Positions 60,158-64,000 of a stretch of DNA of 64,000 nucleotides are shown one piece after another. The notes beneath the pieces were generated by a model. The model was not told the origin of the DNA. It saw only the letters and a list, made by a program, of their open reading frames with translations, and did no database searches. Position 1 is the stretch's first letter. The number at the start of each line of letters is the position of its first letter. Origin of the DNA: Allobosea sp. OK403 (GTDB lineage Bacteria; Pseudomonadota; Alphaproteobacteria; Rhizobiales; Beijerinckiaceae); NCBI RefSeq assembly GCF_900113835.1, contig NZ_FOQV01000017.1, forward strand, positions 46,958 through 110,957. The letters run 5' to 3'. A program made the translations under genes and the position numbers.

Positions 60158-60954
60158 GCGCTCCTCCCATCCTCGGCGTCTCCGGGCTGACCAAGCGCTT
60201 TCGCGGCACGACCGCCCTGGACCAAGTCTATCTCGACATCGCCAAGGGCGAGGTCGTCGCGCTGATCGGCCCGAGCGGCTGCGGCAAGAGCACCTTGCTG
60301 CGCTGCCTGACCTGGCTCGAGCAACCCGATGACGGCTTCATCACCATCGAGGGCAAGCCGTTCGGGCGCGAGACCAACGGCACCGTCGTCAGGCGCCATG
60401 GCGGCCGGCAGATCGACGCCATGCGCCCGCGCATCGGCATGGTCTTCCAGCAGCTCAATCTCTGGCCGCATCTGAGCGCGATCGAGAACGTCATCCGGCC
60501 GCAAATGGTCGTGCTCGGCCGGCCGCGCGAGGAGGCGACGCAGCGTGCCCGCGCCCTGCTCGCCAGCCTCAGCCTCGCCGACAAGGCGCAGCACTATCCC
60601 GATGCGCTGTCCGGCGGCCAGCGCCAGCGCGTCGCCATAGCACGCGCGCTGGCCATGGACCCGGCCCTGATGCTGTTCGACGAACCGACCTCAGCGCTCG
60701 ATCCGGAGCTCGTCGGCGAGGTCCTCGCCCTGCTGCGCGAGCTCGCCGGCACCGGCATGACCATGCTGGTGGTGACGCATGAGATCGGCTTCGCCGCCCA
60801 TGTCGCCGACCGCATCGCCTTCATGGACAAGGGCCGCATCATCGAGGACGGCCCGGCGGCGCAAGTCATGAACCGGCCGGCCGACGCGCGCGTCGCCGCC
60901 TTCCTCGACCTGATCGGCTCCGGACGAGCCCCGCTGGAGACATACGCATCATGA
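60154..60954 (+). CDS. Polar amino acid ABC transporter ATP-binding protein (GlnQ/HisP type)
   Basis: A 266-residue ATPase with Walker A GPSGCGKST (39-47), signature LSGGQ (152-156), Walker B LMLFDEPTSALDPE and VVTHEIGFAAHVADR. An insert of about 18 residues (GRETNGTVVRRHGGRQIDA, 71-89) is longer than in GlnQ but occurs in related subfamilies. ATGA overlaps couple it to the permease before it and the ureohydrolase after it. Confidence 0.93.
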   Translation: MSAPPILGVSGLTKRFRGTTALDQVYLDIAKGEVVALIGPSGCGKSTLLRCLTWLEQPDDGFITIEGKPFGRETNGTVVRRHGGRQIDAMRPRIGMVFQQLNLWPHLSAIENVIRPQMVVLGRPREEATQRARALLASLSLADKAQHYPDALSGGQRQRVAIARALAMDPALMLFDEPTSALDPELVGEVLALLRELAGTGMTMLVVTHEIGFAAHVADRIAFMDKGRIIEDGPAAQVMNRPADARVAAFLDLIGSGRAPLETYAS

Positions 60955-61901
60955 GCCGCATCGACAGGCCCTATGTCGGCATCCCCTCCTTCCTGCGCGC
61001 GCCAGTCGTCACCGACCTTGATCGGCTCGATGCCGCCATTGCGATCATCGGCGTGCCCTTCGACGAGGGGTCGCCCTTCCTGCCGGGCAGCCGGCTAGGC
61101 CCGCGCGCCCTACGCGAGCATTCGCTGCGCTTCACCGGTGGGCTCTACGACCCGGCGACGCGGCGCGACTTCCTGACGGAGGAGCTGGCGCAGGGGCTGA
61201 TCGCCGATCTCGGCGATGTCGACATCGCGCCCACCAATGTCGAGCAAAGCTTCGCCAATATCACCGCCACCGTCCGCAAGGCGCTGGACGCCGGCGCATT
61301 TCCCATCGTGCTCGGCGGCGACCATTCGATCACCTATCCGATCTTCCGCGCCTTTGACCGGCCCGTGCATGTCCTGCATTTCGACGCGCATATGGACTAT
61401 GCCGACGAGGCCAACGGGTTGCGCTACACCAATGGCCACGCCTTCCGCCATGTCGCGGCGCTCGATACCGCGCTCAGCCTGACCCAGGTCGGCATCCGCA
61501 GCCTGCGCAGCGCGCGCAAGCAGCATGAGGATATCGAGGCGGGCGGCAACCGCGTCATACCGATGCACGAAGTCCGCGCGCTCGGCCCAGCCGGCATCGC
61601 AGCGCTGCTGCCGGAAGGAGCGCCGGTCTATGTCAGCATCGATGTCGACGCGCTCGACATGTCGCTGGTGCCAGGCTGCGTCTCGGCCGAGCCGGACGGC
61701 ATGAGCTATCCCGATCTGCGCGACACGCTGAAGGCCGTGGCCGAGCGCAATGAGGTCGTCGGCTTCGACTTCGTCGAGGTGAATCCGCCGCTCGACGTCG
61801 GGACCGGCGTCACCGCCTATCTCGGCGCGCTCGTCGTGATCGGCTTCCTCGGCGAGATCTGCGCCCAGCCGCGCTGGCGCGACCGCCTCAAAGCCCGCTG
61901 A
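60951..61901 (+). CDS. Ureohydrolase (agmatinase family), second in operon
   Basis: A 316-residue ureohydrolase with ligands GGDHS (H125), FDAHMD (D145, H147, D149) and SIDVDALD (D231, D233). The loop after the second site is MSLVPGCVSAEPDGMSY, unlike the APGTG loop of agmatinase and unlike the loop of the first ureohydrolase in the same operon, so the two enzymes probably act on different substrates. The start overlaps the ATPase stop (ATGA). Product: urea or a related small molecule plus an amine. Confidence 0.88.
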   Translation: MSRIDRPYVGIPSFLRAPVVTDLDRLDAAIAIIGVPFDEGSPFLPGSRLGPRALREHSLRFTGGLYDPATRRDFLTEELAQGLIADLGDVDIAPTNVEQSFANITATVRKALDAGAFPIVLGGDHSITYPIFRAFDRPVHVLHFDAHMDYADEANGLRYTNGHAFRHVAALDTALSLTQVGIRSLRSARKQHEDIEAGGNRVIPMHEVRALGPAGIAALLPEGAPVYVSIDVDALDMSLVPGCVSAEPDGMSYPDLRDTLKAVAERNEVVGFDFVEVNPPLDVGTGVTAYLGALVVIGFLGEICAQPRWRDRLKAR

Positions 61902-61921
61902 ACATCAGGAGGATCATCACC

Positions 61922-62521
61922 ATGCCAAGCACGCCCGTCACCATTCCCGCCCGCCGGGGCAAGGCCGCCCATGTCAGGCAAGGCCAGATCGTCAAGGTCA
62001 TCAACACCCATGGCGACCAGGTCGTCGATACCTGGGCCTTCAATGCTCAGGACCTGAAGGAATTCATGTCGATGGAGCACAGCCGGCCGCATATGCTGAA
62101 GACGATCCCGATCGTCGGCGACATCATGCGCAGCAACAAGCGCCGCCCGATCCTGACGCTCGTTGAGGATACCTCCGGCGGGATCCACGACACCCTGATG
62201 GCCGCCTGCGACTGCCATCGCTATAAATTCCTCGGCGTCGAGGCGTATCACGACAATTGCGAGGATAATCTCCACGCTGCGATGCGCGAGATCGGCCTCG
62301 AAGCGCCGGAGACGCCAAGCCCGCTCAACCTCTTCATGAACATCCCGGTCAAGCCCGACCGCTCGCTCTCCTTCGAGGCGCCGGTCTCGACGCCTGGCAG
62401 CTATGTCGCACTGCGCGCCGAGATGGATCTCGTCATCGCCTTCAGCGCCTGCCCGCAGGACATCCTGCCGATCAACGGCGTCGGCCATATGCCGACCGAA
62501 GCGCATTTCACGGTGGAATGA
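61922..62521 (+). CDS. DUF1989 protein (urea carboxylase-associated / carboxyguanidine deiminase-like), copy A
   Basis: A 199-residue DUF1989 protein. It shows VKVINTHGDQVVDTWAFNA, ILTLVEDTSGGIHDTLMAAC, the Cys/His cluster ACDCHRY (95-101) and AYHDNCEDNL (108-117), a likely zinc site with His89, Cys96 and neighbouring residues. DUF1989 proteins occur as pairs beside urea or guanidine carboxylase, and some pairs act as carboxyguanidine deiminase. A good AGGAGG precedes the ATG. The next gene, overlapping by ATGA, is its paralogue, so a heterodimer is likely. No carboxylase or allophanate hydrolase gene is present here, which leaves the substrate open. Confidence 0.88.
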   Translation: MPSTPVTIPARRGKAAHVRQGQIVKVINTHGDQVVDTWAFNAQDLKEFMSMEHSRPHMLKTIPIVGDIMRSNKRRPILTLVEDTSGGIHDTLMAACDCHRYKFLGVEAYHDNCEDNLHAAMREIGLEAPETPSPLNLFMNIPVKPDRSLSFEAPVSTPGSYVALRAEMDLVIAFSACPQDILPINGVGHMPTEAHFTVE

Positions 62522-63183
62522 CGCGCGACATGTCCCTGCTTATGACGACCATTCCCGCCGGCCATGGCAAGGCGCTGCGGCTCAAGGCCGGCCAGACCGT
62601 GCGATTGATCAACACCCATGGAACCCAGGTCGTCGATTGCTGGGCCTGGAACGCCCATGATCTCGACGAGCACATGTCGATGGAGGCAAGCCGCGTCTGG
62701 AGCCAGCGGCTCAACCCGATCACCGGCGACAGCTTCGTCAGCAACTACCGCAACCCGATCCTGACGCTGGTCGAGGATACCTCGCCGGGTATCCACGACA
62801 CCTTCATGGCGGCCTGCGACTGCCATCGCTATCGCCGCCTCGGCGTCGCCGCCTATCACCGCAACTGCCTGGACAACATGTTCGAAGGCCTTGCGGAGAT
62901 CGGCCTCACAGTGCCGAGGCCGATCCTGGCCTCGTTCAACATCTTCATGAACATCGCCGTGCAAGCCGATGGGCGCAGCCTCAAGACCGCGCCGACACCG
63001 GGCCGGGCGGGCGATTACATCAGCCTGCGCGCCGATATGGACTGCGTGGTCGCCTTCTCCGCCTGTCCGCAGGATATCGTGCCAATCCAGGGCGGAGCGG
63101 CCAATATCCCGCGTGACGCACATTACGGCGTGATCGAGGACAGCTTCCCGGCCATCCCGCCTTCCCAGCCCTGGGTTCCCTGA
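62518..63183 (+). CDS. DUF1989 protein (urea carboxylase-associated / carboxyguanidine deiminase-like), copy B
   Basis: A 221-residue paralogue of copy A with the same blocks: VRLINTHGTQVVDCWAWNA, ILTLVEDTSPGIHDTFMAAC, ACDCHRY (99-105) and AYHRNCLDNM (112-121). It ends with an extra proline-rich tail (about 205-221). The ATGA overlap with copy A implies equal production. Pairing of two unlike DUF1989 chains is the arrangement known for the two-subunit carboxyguanidine deiminase; whether this pair does the same reaction is inferred only. Confidence 0.88.
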   Translation: MTRDMSLLMTTIPAGHGKALRLKAGQTVRLINTHGTQVVDCWAWNAHDLDEHMSMEASRVWSQRLNPITGDSFVSNYRNPILTLVEDTSPGIHDTFMAACDCHRYRRLGVAAYHRNCLDNMFEGLAEIGLTVPRPILASFNIFMNIAVQADGRSLKTAPTPGRAGDYISLRADMDCVVAFSACPQDIVPIQGGAANIPRDAHYGVIEDSFPAIPPSQPWVP

Positions 63184-63214
63184 AGGGGCTGGGCTGAGGG
63201 CGTGGTTTCGCCGC

Positions 63215-64000
63215 TCAGAACTCTTCCCATCCGGCGTCGCCGGCGCGGCTGTTGGCAACCTTCCTGGCCGGCGCGCGCGACGCTGGTGCAGCGGCCTGAG
63301 CCCGAGGTGCCGGTGCCGGCACTTTGGTTTGCCCAAAGGCGGCCTCGGCGAGCTTGCGCAGGCGCGCGGGCTCCGAGCCATGACCGGCCGGTGAGGCGGT
63401 TGCACCCTCAGGCCCCGTCCTGAAGGCGGCGACGAGGTCGTTGAGTTGGACGATGCGGCCCGAGAGCGAACCGGCCGAGGCTGCGCTCTGTTCGGCAAGC
63501 GCCGCATTGGCCTGCGTCATCTCGTCGAGATGAGCGACAGCCTGGCTCATCTCGTCGATGCCGTTGGCCTGCTCGCCGGAGGCCGCCGAGATCTCGGCAA
63601 TGGTGGCCGCGACCTTTTGCGAGGCGGCGAGAATCTGGGTCAGGGCGTCGCCGGCCTGGCGCACCAGCGTGACGCCGGCCCCGACCTCGGCATTGGACGA
63701 GGAGATCAGGCCCGAAATGTCCTTGGCGGCGGCACCCGAGCGCTGCGCCAGCGTGCGCACTTCCGAGGCGACCACGGCAAAGCCCTTGCCGGCATCGCCG
63801 GCGCGCGCCGCCTCCACCGCCGCATTCAGCGCCAGCAGATTGGTCTGGAAGGCGATGTCGTCGATCACCCGGATGATGTCGGAGATCTTCTGCGAGGCGC
63901 TCTCGATGCGCGCCATTGCAGCGACCGCCTCAGTCGCGATCGTGCCGCCCGACTGCGCCGCCTGCATCGCTTCGGTTGCGATCGCGGCGGCCTGCCTGGA
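63215..64000 (-). CDS. Methyl-accepting chemotaxis protein, C-terminal part (runs off right edge)
   Basis: Only the C-terminal ~261 residues are in the window. They contain the signalling hairpin tip IDDIAFQTNLLALNAAVEAA in a long heptad-repeat coiled coil with alanine-, glutamate- and glutamine-rich methylation helices. After a proline/alanine-rich linker the protein ends in GWEEF, which resembles the C-terminal pentapeptide that docks CheR and CheB. The sensory domain lies outside the window, so the ligand is unknown. It is convergent with the DUF1989 operon. Confidence 0.93.
   Translation of the reverse strand, partial: SRQAAAIATEAMQAAQSGGTIATEAVAAMARIESASQKISDIIRVIDDIAFQTNLLALNAAVEAARAGDAGKGFAVVASEVRTLAQRSGAAAKDISGLISSSNAEVGAGVTLVRQAGDALTQILAASQKVAATIAEISAASGEQANGIDEMSQAVAHLDEMTQANAALAEQSAASAGSLSGRIVQLNDLVAAFRTGPEGATASPAGHGSEPARLRKLAEAAFGQTKVPAPAPRAQAAAPASRAPARKVANSRAGDAGWEEF

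Overview
The window is GC-rich bacterial chromosome, densely coded, with many ATGA stop/start overlaps, short intergenic gaps and several classes of intergenic palindromic repeats. The gene content points to a free-living alphaproteobacterium of the order Hyphomicrobiales, possibly Bosea-like: many LysR, GntR and IclR regulators, many Tat- or Sec-exported solute-binding proteins, a PrkA-YeaH-SpoVR operon, and TctC-type binding proteins. The order is a fairly safe inference; the genus is a guess. No rRNA, tRNA, CRISPR array or intact insertion sequence was seen.

Left part (1-12.1 kb): two polyamine/iron-type ABC uptake operons. One is on the minus strand (binding protein, two permeases, ATPase, then a partial exported protein). 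The other is on the plus strand (binding protein, ATPase, two permeases, then a PuuE-like allantoinase/deacetylase). Between them lie a LysR regulator, a ureohydrolase and a GntR/FCD regulator. From 12.1 to 15.5 kb a minus-strand operon encodes a D-aminoacylase-like amidohydrolase, a COG0523 GTPase, a 72-residue unknown protein and a hydantoin/Asp-Glu racemase homologue that lacks both catalytic cysteines. A peptide-type binding protein is divergent from it (15.8-17.4 kb).

Middle (17.5-31 kb): an IclR regulator divergent from SDR - small ORF - HyuA - HyuB - SDR - complete Dpp/Opp transporter - MFS permease, which looks like one catabolic unit built around an ATP-dependent hydantoinase/oxoprolinase. 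From 31.2 to 42.2 kb a LysR-controlled run encodes a 6-phosphogluconate-dehydrogenase-like enzyme, a Liv-type ABC transporter, a TctC binding protein, the three enzymes of the 4-oxalomesaconate branch of gallate/protocatechuate meta-cleavage (GalD, GalB, GalC) and a type I (VOC) extradiol dioxygenase.

Right part: an O-methyltransferase; a DUF2218 gene with a histidine-rich YqjI-like PadR regulator; an alpha/beta hydrolase; a TctC protein with a split AtuA (DUF1446) pair and its divergent LysR; the PrkA-YeaH-SpoVR stress operon; a small, apparently lower-GC segment with GST, HxlR and an IS66 transposase remnant; then a compact LysR-linked operon (56.8-63.2 kb) of two divergent ureohydrolases, a polar amino-acid-type ABC transporter and two paralogous DUF1989 (urea-carboxylase-associated / carboxyguanidine-deiminase-like) proteins. 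This last operon is the strongest candidate for an undescribed guanidino-compound pathway. The window ends inside a chemoreceptor gene. Overall it reads as a catabolic accessory region specialised in uptake and breakdown of guanidino, ureide, amide and aromatic nutrients.
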